64,000 nt of DNA from Nitrosomonadales bacterium (GTDB taxonomy: Bacteria; Pseudomonadota; Gammaproteobacteria; Burkholderiales; Gallionellaceae): the NCBI GenBank assembly GCA_016235045.1, contig JACRME010000019.1, forward strand, positions 1 through 64,000, in the 5' to 3' direction. Of the stretch, positions 37,653 through 45,917 are shown one piece after another (within the stretch, counting starts at the first letter, position 1; each line of letters begins with the position of its first letter). Position numbers and translations under genes: made by a program. The notes under the pieces are model-generated. The model saw only the letters and a list, made by a program, of their open reading frames with translations. It did no database searches and was not told the DNA's origin.

Positions 37653-38326
37653 GCTGCCCGTTCGCTGGTCTTGAGCGCCACCTTGTCGCGCAGGTAAAGC
37701 GGCAAGGCCAGTGCCGCATCCACCGCATTGCCGCTGGCAAACTCGATGGCTGCAAGCTGCGCAACTGCGCCGGCTTGCGGGACGGCCTGTGCATTCGCAC
37801 CGGCAAGTTGCCGGCCATAACGCTGCGACAGCGCCGCGTCATTCAGCGCAAATCCGCTGCCTGCACCGAACCAGTCGTCTCCCGCCACTTGGGGTGCTGC
37901 GCCGGGTTTGCACAGGCACGGCTCGATCACCGTCAACCACTCGCCGTTTCGTTTCTCGTAAGCCGCAAGATAAAGCTCGCCCATGCGCGCATCCAGCGCC
38001 GCGATGACTTTGTTTTTGCCGGAAGCTTCGGCCAGCGCCTGCAGCGTGCACACGCCCACCACTTCGACATCGGCACCCAGCGCCAGCCCCTGCGCCACGC
38101 CGCAGGCGATACGCACCCCGGTGAAGGAGCCGGGGCCCTTGCCGAAGGCGATACCATCCATGTCCCGAATCCCGAGTCCCGAATCCTGAAGTACCCCATC
38201 CAGCATTGCCATCAGCACTTCGGAATGCTTCTGCCCGACCAGTTCGGAAATTTCGTTTACCGCGCCGTCCTGCCACAGCGCGACGGAGCAGTACTCGGTG
38301 GAGGTTTCGAGGGCGAGGATGCGCAT
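37649..38326 (-). CDS. tsaB: tRNA threonylcarbamoyladenosine biosynthesis protein TsaB
   Basis: 225 residues. Partner of TsaD in making t6A37 of tRNA; an inactive ASKHA-fold scaffold. Starts [32 protein letters not shown] and AFGKGPGSFTGVRIACGVAQ are standard. The upstream frame is open farther, but family homology and overlap with ispF put the start at 38326. It shares one base with the ispF stop (TGATG). Confidence 0.95.
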   Translation of the reverse strand: MRILALETSTEYCSVALWQDGAVNEISELVGQKHSEVLMAMLDGVLQDSGLGIRDMDGIAFGKGPGSFTGVRIACGVAQGLALGADVEVVGVCTLQALAEASGKNKVIAALDARMGELYLAAYEKRNGEWLTVIEPCLCKPGAAPQVAGDDWFGAGSGFALNDAALSQRYGRQLAGANAQAVPQAGAVAQLAAIEFASGNAVDAALALPLYLRDKVALKTSERAA

Positions 38327-38796
38327 CAGACCAGCAGCAATGCCACCGCCTGCGCGGCGATGCCTTCGCCGCGTCCGGTGTAACCGAGCTGTTCGGTGGT
38401 AGTCGCCTTGACGTTCACGGCGTTGCGCGCGATGCCGAGATCGTCGGCAATGTTGGCAATCATCTGCGGGATGTGCGGCGCCATTTTCGGCGCCTGGGCG
38501 ATGATGGTGGCGTCGACGTTGCCGACATGGAAGCCGGCCACCTCGATCTTGCGTGCGACATCGCGCAACAGCAAGCGGCTGTCGATATCCTTGTATTGGG
38601 TATCGGTGTCGGCGAAATGCCGGCCGATGTCGCCCAGCGCCGCCGCGCCCAGCAGCGCATCGCAAATCGCATGCAGCAGCACGTCGGCATCGGAATGGCC
38701 GAGCAGGCCTTTGTCATGCGGGATATCCACGCCGCCGATGACAAGCTTGCGGCCTGCGACCAACTGGTGAACGTCGAAACCTTGTCCGATACGCAT
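38326..38796 (-). CDS. ispF: 2-C-methyl-D-erythritol 2,4-cyclodiphosphate synthase
   Basis: 156 residues. Zinc enzyme of the MEP isoprenoid pathway, forming the cyclic diphosphate. [13 protein letters not shown] has the DxH metal site, then [22 protein letters not shown], and [20 protein letters not shown] near the end. The 17 codons upstream of MRIGQG are in frame but not part of the family. It follows ispD on the same strand, with a CACAGAG repeat in the 98 bp between them. Confidence 0.97.
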   Translation of the reverse strand: MRIGQGFDVHQLVAGRKLVIGGVDIPHDKGLLGHSDADVLLHAICDALLGAAALGDIGRHFADTDTQYKDIDSRLLLRDVARKIEVAGFHVGNVDATIIAQAPKMAPHIPQMIANIADDLGIARNAVNVKATTTEQLGYTGRGEGIAAQAVALLLV

Positions 38797-38825
38797 ATAA
38801 CCCCTCAATCCAAATCTTAAGATCA

Positions 38826-38896
38826 AGCCACAGAGTTCACAGAGCACACAGAGAGGTACGGCAGACTTCTCTGTGATCTCTTTGCACTCTGCGGCT
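38826..38896. repeat. CACAGAG inverted repeat, short copy
   Basis: AGCCACAGAGTTCACAGAGC at the left and an inverted match (TCTCTGTGATCTCTTTGCAC, then TCTGCGGCT) at the right, around an AGAGGTACGGCAGACT spacer. It is a shorter, more diverged copy of 31916-32042. The ispD stop codon TAG lies in its right end. Confidence 0.7.
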
Positions 38897-39578
38897 ATTT
38901 TTGTTTTTGCTTCAAAAGTAACTCCGCCAGCACGATGTCCTGCGGATAAGTAACCTTGAAATTGCTCGAATCGCTCGCCACCAGCTTCGGCTGCAGCCCC
39001 AATGCCTCGATGGCCGAGGCCTCGTCGGTAACGTTGCTGCCGCGGGCCAACCCTTCAGCCAGCAATCCGGCACGGAACATCTGCGGCGTCTGCGCCTGCC
39101 ACAGGCCTTCGCGCGGCTCGGTGCAGGCGATGCGTTGCTGCGCATCGGCGCGCTTCAAGGTGTCCGCCACCGGCACCGCGAGGATGCCGCCCACCGCATC
39201 GTCGCGCAGCTCGGCGATCATGCGCGACAGCAGATGCTGGGTCAGGCAGGGCCGCGCCGCATCATGCACCAGCACCCAGTCGTCCGCGTCCAGTTCCGAT
39301 GCGAGCAATCCGTTGGCCACACTTGCGGCGCGTGTCGTGCCGCCGCAATACAGCGGGGCCAGCTTGCTCCCGCAATGCGACCAGTCGTAGCGCACGAAAT
39401 ATTCGTCCCCTGGCGCCAGCACCACGAAAACGGTTTTGATATCGGGACAGGCGCACAAAGTTGAAATCGCGTGCCAGATCATCGGCTGGCCCGCCAGATC
39501 GAGATATTGCTTGGGCAATTCGATGCCCATGCGTGCGCCGAAACCGGCGGCGGGAACCAGGGCGTGAAATTCAGCCAT
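38895..39578 (-). CDS. ispD: 2-C-methyl-D-erythritol 4-phosphate cytidylyltransferase
   Basis: 227 residues. Third step of the MEP pathway, CTP-dependent. [20 protein letters not shown] holds the nucleotide-binding loop, and [20 protein letters not shown] and [11 protein letters not shown] are family motifs. The stop codon falls in the end of the CACAGAG repeat. The ATG overlaps the toxin stop upstream (TAATG), so ispD is read directly after a toxin-antitoxin pair. Confidence 0.97.
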   Translation of the reverse strand: MAEFHALVPAAGFGARMGIELPKQYLDLAGQPMIWHAISTLCACPDIKTVFVVLAPGDEYFVRYDWSHCGSKLAPLYCGGTTRAASVANGLLASELDADDWVLVHDAARPCLTQHLLSRMIAELRDDAVGGILAVPVADTLKRADAQQRIACTEPREGLWQAQTPQMFRAGLLAEGLARGSNVTDEASAIEALGLQPKLVASDSSNFKVTYPQDIVLAELLLKQKQK

Positions 39579-39976
39579 TACCAGATCACCTTCGAAAAAT
39601 ACTTGCGAATGAGTTGATCTTTACTCACCAGTTCCGCATCGGCAACCGTGCAGTGCGCCACAATCATGCGGTCGAAAGGATCGCGCGTCCAGGTCAAGGT
39701 TTCCGCCGCCTTGGTCACATGGGCGAAAGAAATATCCGCCACGCCCAGCCCGATGTCTTTTTCCAACGCATCCAGCACCGACGTACCGCCGCGATTGATG
39801 CGCCCGATTTCATGCAGATATGTCAGTTCCAGTTGCACCATGGGTGAAACTTGCAGCAATCCGGCTTCGATGGCGCTCATCGCGGCGGGTGTGAGCAACT
39901 CGGTACGGCCTTCATACAGCCAGCACACGATATGCGTATCGAGATGGACTACGCCAGATTTTGCGGTTCGCGCCAT
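39578..39976 (-). CDS. PIN-domain toxin (VapC-like)
   Basis: 132 residues. VVHLDTHIVCWLYEGRTELL is the PIN opening with its first Asp, then a conserved acid in VQLELTYLHEIG, and TWTRDPFDRMIVAHCTVADA near residue 96 with the last Asp. These acids hold the Mg2+ of the ribonuclease. The start overlaps the antitoxin gene by 28 bases, and the stop overlaps ispD by one. Related pairs are classed as type II VapBC. Confidence 0.88.
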   Translation of the reverse strand: MARTAKSGVVHLDTHIVCWLYEGRTELLTPAAMSAIEAGLLQVSPMVQLELTYLHEIGRINRGGTSVLDALEKDIGLGVADISFAHVTKAAETLTWTRDPFDRMIVAHCTVADAELVSKDQLIRKYFSKVIW

Positions 39977-40191
39977 TCGCCGACCTTTTCCGTTACCAGT
40001 GCCTCGGCATCGCCATTGATGAGCTTCCTGCGTTTCAGCTTCAAGTGTTTCGACTGTTTTGCCGGCGTAGCCGGACTCAACAGCAGTGTCTTGCCGTTGC
40101 GTTCGATGCTCACAGGCACCCCGGTTATCAGCACCTCATCGGCGATCTGGAATATCTGTTGACGCAATGTTGTCAGGGTCAGTTTCTTCAT
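39949..40191 (-). CDS. Antitoxin of the PIN toxin (Phd/VapB-like)
   Basis: 80 residues. MKKLTLTTLRQQIFQIADEV has the look of Phd/YefM-type antitoxins (N-terminal DNA-binding and dimer fold), then VPVSIERNGKTLLLSPAT, followed by a basic stretch (KHLKLKRRK) and a C-terminal toxin-binding tail. The start is set by the GGAGG site four bases before ATG 40191. The frame goes on seven codons upstream but without a site. It is divergent from mfd across 94 bp, where its own autoregulatory operator should lie. Confidence 0.82.
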   Translation of the reverse strand: MKKLTLTTLRQQIFQIADEVLITGVPVSIERNGKTLLLSPATPAKQSKHLKLKRRKLINGDAEALVTEKVGEWREPQNLA

Positions 40192-40285
40192 GGCGCCTCC
40201 ACTCATGTACATAACGAATGCTACCTGTACATGTAGCGCAAGTCAAAGAGGTATAATGCCTGCCCTTTGTTGAAATACTTGCCGC

Positions 40286-43200
40286 ATGCTGTTTCTCTCC
40301 ACTCATTCCCGACCCCGTTACACCAACCTGACCGGTTCGTCCGACGCCCTCGCACTCGCGCAATATGCCGCCGGGCATACCCCTCTGGTCGTCATCGCCG
40401 CCAATGCGCTGGAAGCGCAGCGGCTGGTGGAGGAGATCCCGTTCTTCGATCCGAAACTGCGCGTGCACCTGCTGCCGGACTGGGAAACCCTGCCCTACGA
40501 CCACTTTTCGCCGCACCAGGACCTGATCTCGGAGCGGCTGGCCACGCTGCACCATATCCGCAGCAATGCGACAGACGTCATCGTGGTGCCGATCACCACC
40601 GCCCTGTACCCGCTGCCGCCGGTGTCCTATCTGGCCGCTTACACTTTCTTCCTGAAGAAGGGCGAACGGCTCGACCTCGACGCCTTCCGCCAGCAAATGA
40701 CACTGGCCGGCTACACCCATGTGCAGCAGGTGCTCACCCCCGGCGAATACTGCGTGCGCGGCGGCATCGTGGACCTGTTCGCCATGGGCAGCGTGCTGCC
40801 CTACCGTCTCGATTTGTTCGACGACGAGATCGAGTCCATTGCCACCTTCGACGTGGACAGCCAGCGCACGCTGTACCCGGTGCCGGAGGTCCGCCTGCTG
40901 CCGGCGCGCGAATTCCCCATGGACGAAAAAGGCCAGGCCACCTTCCGTCAAAATTTCAGGGACCGGTTCGAAGGCGACCCGTCAAAATCGCGCATCTATA
41001 AGGACGTGAGCAAAGGCATCGCCCCGGCGGGCATCGAATATTACCTGCCGCTGTTCTTCGAGCAGACTGCGACGCTGTTCGACTATCTGCCCAAGCACGC
41101 CACGCTGTGCCTGCACCACGATGTGGACGCGGCCATCGCCACCTTCGGCAAGGATGCCGCCTCGCGCTACAACCTGTTGCGCGGCGATCCGCAGCGGCCG
41201 TTGCTGGAAACAAAAGAGTTGTTTCTGGACGGGGAGCAGTTTTTTATCCGGGCGAAGGAGTTTGCTCGCCTGGACATACTCCCCTCGCCCGCAAGCGGGA
41301 TAACCAGCGACTTGGCTGGGGCAGTTTCCCAACCTAGTCGAATGGCTAGTAGTTCTACCAGAGGGGCTGGGGGAGAGGGTTCGTCCGATGAAGCCCTCTC
41401 CCTAACCCTCTCCCGCGAGCGGGAGAGGGAACCGAGAACGGTGTCCCCCTGTTCGACCGCCGCCATCCCCCCCATCGCCGTAGACCGCAAAGCCGAAATC
41501 CCCACCCACGCCTTCCAGAACTTCCTGGAAATCTACACCGGTCGCGTGCTGCTGCTCGCCGACAGTTTGGGCCGCCGCGAGATCATATCCGGTTACCTGA
41601 AGGAATACGGCTTCACGCCCGCCGTGTGCGAAGACTACGCATCCTTTCTCGCCAGCAAAGACAAGTTCATGCTCGGTGTCGGCCCCGTCCAGATCGGCTT
41701 CGCCCTGCCGGACGAGAAGCTCGCCATCGTCACCGAAACCGAGCTGTATGCCGCCCAACCCAGAAGCCGCGCCGCGCGCGCCGCGAAGAAGAGCAACGTG
41801 GAAGGCATGCTGCGCGACCTATCCGAGCTCAAGCCGGGCGATCCGGTGGTACACGAGCAGCACGGCATCGCGCGCTATCAGGGGTTGGTGAACCTCGACC
41901 TCGGCGAAGGCGAGAACGAATTCCTGCTGCTGGAATACGCGGGCAGCGACAAATTGTATGTGCCGGTTTCGCAACTGCACGTCATCAGCCGCTACAGCGG
42001 CGGCGCACCGGAAGCAGCACCTTTGCACAAACTGGGCAGCGGCGCGTGGGACAAGGCCAAGCGCCGCGCCATGCAGCAGGTGCGCGACACCGCCGCCGAA
42101 CTGCTCAATATTTACGCCCAGCGCGCCACGCGCAAAGGCCATGCCTTCAAGCTCACCTATCACGACTACGAAGCCTTCGCCGCAGGATTCGGTTTTGAGG
42201 AAACTGCCGATCAGGCCGCTGCCATCGAGGCCGTGCTGCTCGACCTGCAATCCGGCAAGCCGATGGATCGACTCATCTGCGGCGACGTGGGCTTCGGCAA
42301 AACCGAAGTGGCGTTGCGCGCCGCCTTCGTCGCGGTGATGGACGGCAAACAGGTCGCGGTACTGGTACCCACCACGCTGCTGGCCGAACAACACTTCCAG
42401 AATTTTTCCGACCGCTTCGCCGATTGGCCGATCAAGATCGCCGAGTTGTCGCGTTTCCGCTCCGCCAAGGAAGTGACGCAGGCGCTGAAGGATTTGGCGG
42501 ACGGCAAACTGGACATCGTCATCGGCACCCACAAGTTGATCCAGAAGGATGTGAAGTTCCACAACCTCGGCTTGGTCATCCTCGACGAAGAGCATCGCTT
42601 CGGCGTACAGCAGAAGGAACGCCTCAAGGCTTTGCGCGCCGAAGTGGACGTGCTCACGCTCACCGCCACACCCATCCCGCGCACGCTGGCGATGTCGCTG
42701 GAAGGCCTGCGCGATTTCTCGGTGATTGCCACCGCTCCGCAGCGCCGCTTGTCGATCAAGACCTTCGTCAGCGGTTTCAGCCAGGGCATCATCCGCGAAG
42801 CCGTGCTGCGCGAGCTCAAGCGCGGCGGGCAGGTGTACTTCCTGCACAACGAGGTCGACACCATCAACAATATGCTGGAGAAACTGGAGACACTGCTGCC
42901 GGAAGCGCGCATCCGCGTGGCACACGGCCAGATGGGCGAACGCGATCTGGAAGCGGTGATGCGCGACTTCCACCACCAGCGCTTCAACGTACTGCTGTGC
43001 TCCACGATCATCGAGACCGGCATCGACGTTCCGACGGCCAACACCATCATCATGAACCGCGCCGACCGCTTCGGCCTCGCGCAACTTCACCAGTTGCGCG
43101 GCCGCGTCGGCCGTTCGCACCACCAGGCTTATGCCTACCTGCTGGTGGACAGCATGGACGGCCTCACCGCGCAGGCAAAGAAACGCCTGGAAGCAATTCA

Positions 43201-43828
43201 GGCGATGGAGCAACTGGGCAGCGGCTTCTTCCTCGCCATGCACGACCTGGAGATACGCGGCGCGGGCGAAGTATTGGGCGAATCGCAGAGCGGCGAGATG
43301 CAGGAGATCGGCTTCAGTCTGTACAACGACATGCTGAGCGCCGCCATTTCCTCGCTCAGGCAAGGCCACGAACCGGATATGGCGCACCCGCTGGGCGTGA
43401 CCACCGAGATCAACCTGCACACCCCCGCGCTGCTGCCCAACGACTACTGCGGCGACATCCACCAGCGCCTGGTCATCTACAAGCGCCTCGCGCACTGCAA
43501 CACGCAACAGGATCTGGACGACATGCATCAGGAGTTGATCGACCGCTTCGGTCTGCTGCCCGAACCCGCACAGACCCTGCTCGACAGCCACCGCCTGCGC
43601 ATACTCGCCAAGCCGTTGGGTATCAGCAAGGTGGATGCGTCAAGCGAAGCCATCGTGATTCAATTCGTTCCGAACCCGCCCATTGACCCGATGAGGGTCA
43701 TCACCATGATCCAGAGCAAACGGCACATCAAGATGGCGGGACAGGACAAGCTGAGGATCGAGTTGAAGTACGGGGATTTGCAGCAGAGGGTAATGGCGGT
43801 TAAAAACTTCTTCGGGGAGTTGAGATAA
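40286..43828 (+). CDS. mfd: Transcription-repair coupling factor Mfd with extra internal segment
   Basis: 1180 residues. Removes RNA polymerase stalled at lesions and recruits UvrA. UvrB-like N-terminal part (VIAANALEAQRLVEEIPFFD, LLPDWETLPYDHFSPHQDLI), RNA-polymerase-interaction region (GDPVVHEQHGIARYQGL near 530), helicase Walker A CGDVGFGKTEVALRAAF, DEEH box LDEEHRFGV, and the C-terminal regulatory domain. Residues about 332-389 (LPSPASGITSDLA to VSPCSTAA) have no counterpart in Mfd; this stretch is encoded by a palindromic repeat (41280-41430) with an added 60 bp insertion. The frame is kept, and the site is a linker between domains, so the protein may still work. Confidence 0.95.
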   Translation: MLFLSTHSRPRYTNLTGSSDALALAQYAAGHTPLVVIAANALEAQRLVEEIPFFDPKLRVHLLPDWETLPYDHFSPHQDLISERLATLHHIRSNATDVIVVPITTALYPLPPVSYLAAYTFFLKKGERLDLDAFRQQMTLAGYTHVQQVLTPGEYCVRGGIVDLFAMGSVLPYRLDLFDDEIESIATFDVDSQRTLYPVPEVRLLPAREFPMDEKGQATFRQNFRDRFEGDPSKSRIYKDVSKGIAPAGIEYYLPLFFEQTATLFDYLPKHATLCLHHDVDAAIATFGKDAASRYNLLRGDPQRPLLETKELFLDGEQFFIRAKEFARLDILPSPASGITSDLAGAVSQPSRMASSSTRGAGGEGSSDEALSLTLSREREREPRTVSPCSTAAIPPIAVDRKAEIPTHAFQNFLEIYTGRVLLLADSLGRREIISGYLKEYGFTPAVCEDYASFLASKDKFMLGVGPVQIGFALPDEKLAIVTETELYAAQPRSRAARAAKKSNVEGMLRDLSELKPGDPVVHEQHGIARYQGLVNLDLGEGENEFLLLEYAGSDKLYVPVSQLHVISRYSGGAPEAAPLHKLGSGAWDKAKRRAMQQVRDTAAELLNIYAQRATRKGHAFKLTYHDYEAFAAGFGFEETADQAAAIEAVLLDLQSGKPMDRLICGDVGFGKTEVALRAAFVAVMDGKQVAVLVPTTLLAEQHFQNFSDRFADWPIKIAELSRFRSAKEVTQALKDLADGKLDIVIGTHKLIQKDVKFHNLGLVILDEEHRFGVQQKERLKALRAEVDVLTLTATPIPRTLAMSLEGLRDFSVIATAPQRRLSIKTFVSGFSQGIIREAVLRELKRGGQVYFLHNEVDTINNMLEKLETLLPEARIRVAHGQMGERDLEAVMRDFHHQRFNVLLCSTIIETGIDVPTANTIIMNRADRFGLAQLHQLRGRVGRSHHQAYAYLLVDSMDGLTAQAKKRLEAIQAMEQLGSGFFLAMHDLEIRGAGEVLGESQSGEMQEIGFSLYNDMLSAAISSLRQGHEPDMAHPLGVTTEINLHTPALLPNDYCGDIHQRLVIYKRLAHCNTQQDLDDMHQELIDRFGLLPEPAQTLLDSHRLRILAKPLGISKVDASSEAIVIQFVPNPPIDPMRVITMIQSKRHIKMAGQDKLRIELKYGDLQQRVMAVKNFFGELR
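41280..41430. repeat. CCCTCTCCC palindromic repeat inside mfd
   Basis: Left part CCCCTCGCCCGCAAGCGGG, right part GAGGGGCTGGGGGAGAGGGT and then CCCTCTCCCTAACCCTCTCC with CGCGAGCGGGAGAGGG. The right half and the left half match the intergenic unit at 24430-24519 (opposite orientation), which has no insertion. The coding frame passes through without a stop. Confidence 0.8.
41300..41359. mobile_element. 60 bp hairpin insertion, copy B (in frame in mfd)
   Basis: Starts ATAACCAGCGACTTG and ends AGTCGAATGGCTAGTAGTTC followed by TACC, like copy A at 25971-26024. The middle differs (GCTGGGG...TTTCCCAAC) but again pairs with itself inside GACT...AGTC, so the stem is kept while its bases change. It splits the host repeat exactly between GCGGG and AGAGGGG. 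At 60 bases it is a multiple of three. Confidence 0.65.
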
Positions 43829-43918
43829 TTTTCACTCAAACCGGCGATTCCGGCGTCATTGCGCTCGTAATGCCTATGGCACATAATTCCCGCGAGACCA
43901 AGCCCAAAGGAAGTGCCT

Positions 43919-44188
43919 GTGCCTATCCTGTCCGTGTTTTTCGGCATCATCGTTCGCATGTGGCACGACGATCACCCACCGCCCCACATACATGTCGAGT
44001 ACCAAGGATTCGAGGCACTTGTCAACATTCAGACAGGCGAGGTCAGCGAAGGACGACTCCCCAAAAAAGCCGCCTCCATCGTCAAGGAGTGGTGCTTGCG
44101 CCATCAACAGGAATTGCTGGCTAATTGGGAAAGAGGCCAGCACTTTGAACCCTTGGAACGTATCCCGGGAGCAGATCAAGATGATTAA
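43919..44188 (+). CDS. DUF4160 domain protein
   Basis: 89 residues from GTG 43919, chosen because AAAGGAA lies seven bases upstream (GTG 43913 is too close). PILSVFFGIIVRMWHDDHPPPHIHVEY is the DUF4160 opening, with a run of His and Asp residues that may bind metal. Such genes sit almost always before a DUF2442 gene, as here, and the pair is often suspected to be a toxin-antitoxin or regulatory unit. The start of the DUF2442 gene overlaps its end by eight bases. Confidence 0.85.
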   Translation: MPILSVFFGIIVRMWHDDHPPPHIHVEYQGFEALVNIQTGEVSEGRLPKKAASIVKEWCLRHQQELLANWERGQHFEPLERIPGADQDD

Positions 44189-44429
44189 AGTGATTGAAAC
44201 ACGTTATTTGGGCGATTTTCAGATTGCGGTCATTTTTTCGGACGGCAAGGAGGGTGCGTTCGACGGCAAAATCCTATTGCAACGGACAGGCTCCCTGCTT
44301 GAACCATTGCGTGATGAAAAGTACTTCCGTCGTTTTTTCATTGATGCCGGTGCGCTGTGCTGGCCGAATGGATTGGAACTTTCACCGGCTCGACTTTATG
44401 AAACCTGCCGCGCTTTAGAAATAGTTTGA
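44181..44429 (+). CDS. DUF2442 domain protein
   Basis: 82 residues: MIKVIETRYLGDFQIAVIFS, then FDGKILLQRTGSLLEPLRDE and WPNGLELSPARLYE, the DUF2442 pattern. Many family members carry a DNA-binding or NadS-like relation, but the function is unproven. It overlaps the DUF4160 gene, so the two are co-translated. The 252 bp that follow hold no gene; they contain short direct repeats of ATTGATTTGCTCA at about 44493-44516. Confidence 0.83.
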   Translation: MIKVIETRYLGDFQIAVIFSDGKEGAFDGKILLQRTGSLLEPLRDEKYFRRFFIDAGALCWPNGLELSPARLYETCRALEIV

Positions 44430-44681
44430 GGATTCGCATCGATAGCCCCCTCGTTTCAATCGAGTACGACCCCATTGATTTCATTGATTTGCTCACATTG
44501 ATTTGCTCATTGGATGTTCAACATGCGCGGCTGCCTGATCCAACAGTTGCCGGTCTGCACTGCCTCCCAACCAAGGGAATGGAGCGTAGCGCCAAAGGCG
44601 CCCACCGAATATGCCGGCAAGCTCCCCCCACTCTGCGAATTTGGTAACATGCACCCGGTTTGACCTCCCAAAGGAGCCCGC

Positions 44682-45818
44682 ATGGAACCGCATCCTCCGC
44701 ACAATCCAAGCGCAACTTGGAGCATTGACACCCAGGTCAAATCGGACAAGCTTCGCCTGCTGGTTCAGCAGTCCTATCTTGGACTGTTCGTCAGCCTCGC
44801 GGTCTCGCTCCTGCTGTGCTGGGCGCTGTGGGACTATACCGACACCACCATCCTGCTGGTCTGGTTCGGCGTCATGTTTCTCAGCACCTTGACCAGGGCG
44901 TATCTATACCTCGTCCATTTTCGACCCCAGCGGAATACGCAAGAAACATTGCAGCATGCACGCCCCTACGTCGCCGCTCTCATCGTTTCAACGCTGATCT
45001 GGGGGGTAGGCGCTCTGTTCATCATGCCGAAAGATTCCCTGCTGGGACAGGCATTCACCATGTTCATCCTGATCGGCATGGCCGGCGGCGTTCTTGCCAC
45101 CTACTCTGCGCACCGATCTACTGCGATTACAGGCATGCTATCCATTCTGCTGCCAGTCACACTCTGGCTGTATTTTCAGCCCAGCAAACTTCACCTGGGC
45201 ATGGCTATCGGCGCCACCATTTTCATCGTTGTGACACTGCGCGGCGCCAAAATTCTATCCGACGCAATGCACCGCAATTTCCATCTTGGATACGAATTGC
45301 AGCATGCCTATGAAGAAGCCAACACGCTATCCAAGATGGACGCGCTTACCGGCATCAACAATCGCCGCTCCTTTTTCGAATGCGGCGAGCAGATCAGCAG
45401 CTATTGCGAGCGCAACAACTTGCCGCTAAGTGCCATCGTGATGGATGTCGATCATTTCAAGCGCATCAACGACACCCACGGCCACCATTTCGGCGACATC
45501 ACGTTGAGTCAGATCGGCAGGATACTCGAAGCCGAATTTCGCAAATCGGATGTACTCGGCAGATTGGGCGGCGAGGAGTTTGCCATCCTGCTGCCGGACA
45601 CGACCCTGAACCAGGCGCAGGAACTGGCCGAGAAACTGCGTCAAACCATCGCAGCGACCCCCATTACCATCAAGGACAAGCAACTTTCCATCACAATCAG
45701 CATCGGCGTCGCATCCGGCCATTACGATATCGAAACCCTGCTTCCACATGCCGATGCCGCCATGTATCAAGCCAAATCCGGCGGCAGAAACCGCACCGTG
45801 ATTGCCTCAGCGACGTGA
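44682..45818 (+). CDS. Membrane-bound diguanylate cyclase
   Basis: 378 residues. Five or six hydrophobic segments in the first 190 residues (for example SYLGLFVSLAVSLLLCWALW, then AFTMFILIGMAGGVLATYSA) form a MASE-like sensing module. The GGDEF domain begins near 212 with DALTGINNRRSFFE, MDVDHFKRINDTHGHHFGD and RLGGEEF. RKSD five residues before GGEEF is an intact I-site. It is transcribed alone; a CCCAAAGGAGCC ribosome site precedes the start. Confidence 0.92.
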   Translation: MEPHPPHNPSATWSIDTQVKSDKLRLLVQQSYLGLFVSLAVSLLLCWALWDYTDTTILLVWFGVMFLSTLTRAYLYLVHFRPQRNTQETLQHARPYVAALIVSTLIWGVGALFIMPKDSLLGQAFTMFILIGMAGGVLATYSAHRSTAITGMLSILLPVTLWLYFQPSKLHLGMAIGATIFIVVTLRGAKILSDAMHRNFHLGYELQHAYEEANTLSKMDALTGINNRRSFFECGEQISSYCERNNLPLSAIVMDVDHFKRINDTHGHHFGDITLSQIGRILEAEFRKSDVLGRLGGEEFAILLPDTTLNQAQELAEKLRQTIAATPITIKDKQLSITISIGVASGHYDIETLLPHADAAMYQAKSGGRNRTVIASAT

Positions 45819-45917
45819 CGACCACCACGTAAGTGGCCAGGAAGAGGGCAGCAAATGGTGCGCAGGCGTACCCCACTGGGCTACAATCGAATCAATCTAA
45901 ATTAGAGGCCGATTACC

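Noticed and set aside
41819-43591. 590-codon minus-strand open frame
   Set aside because: Antisense shadow of mfd.
44426-44647. 73-codon open frame between the DUF2442 gene and the cyclase
   Set aside because: It has no ribosome site or family similarity and spans a stretch with short direct repeats.
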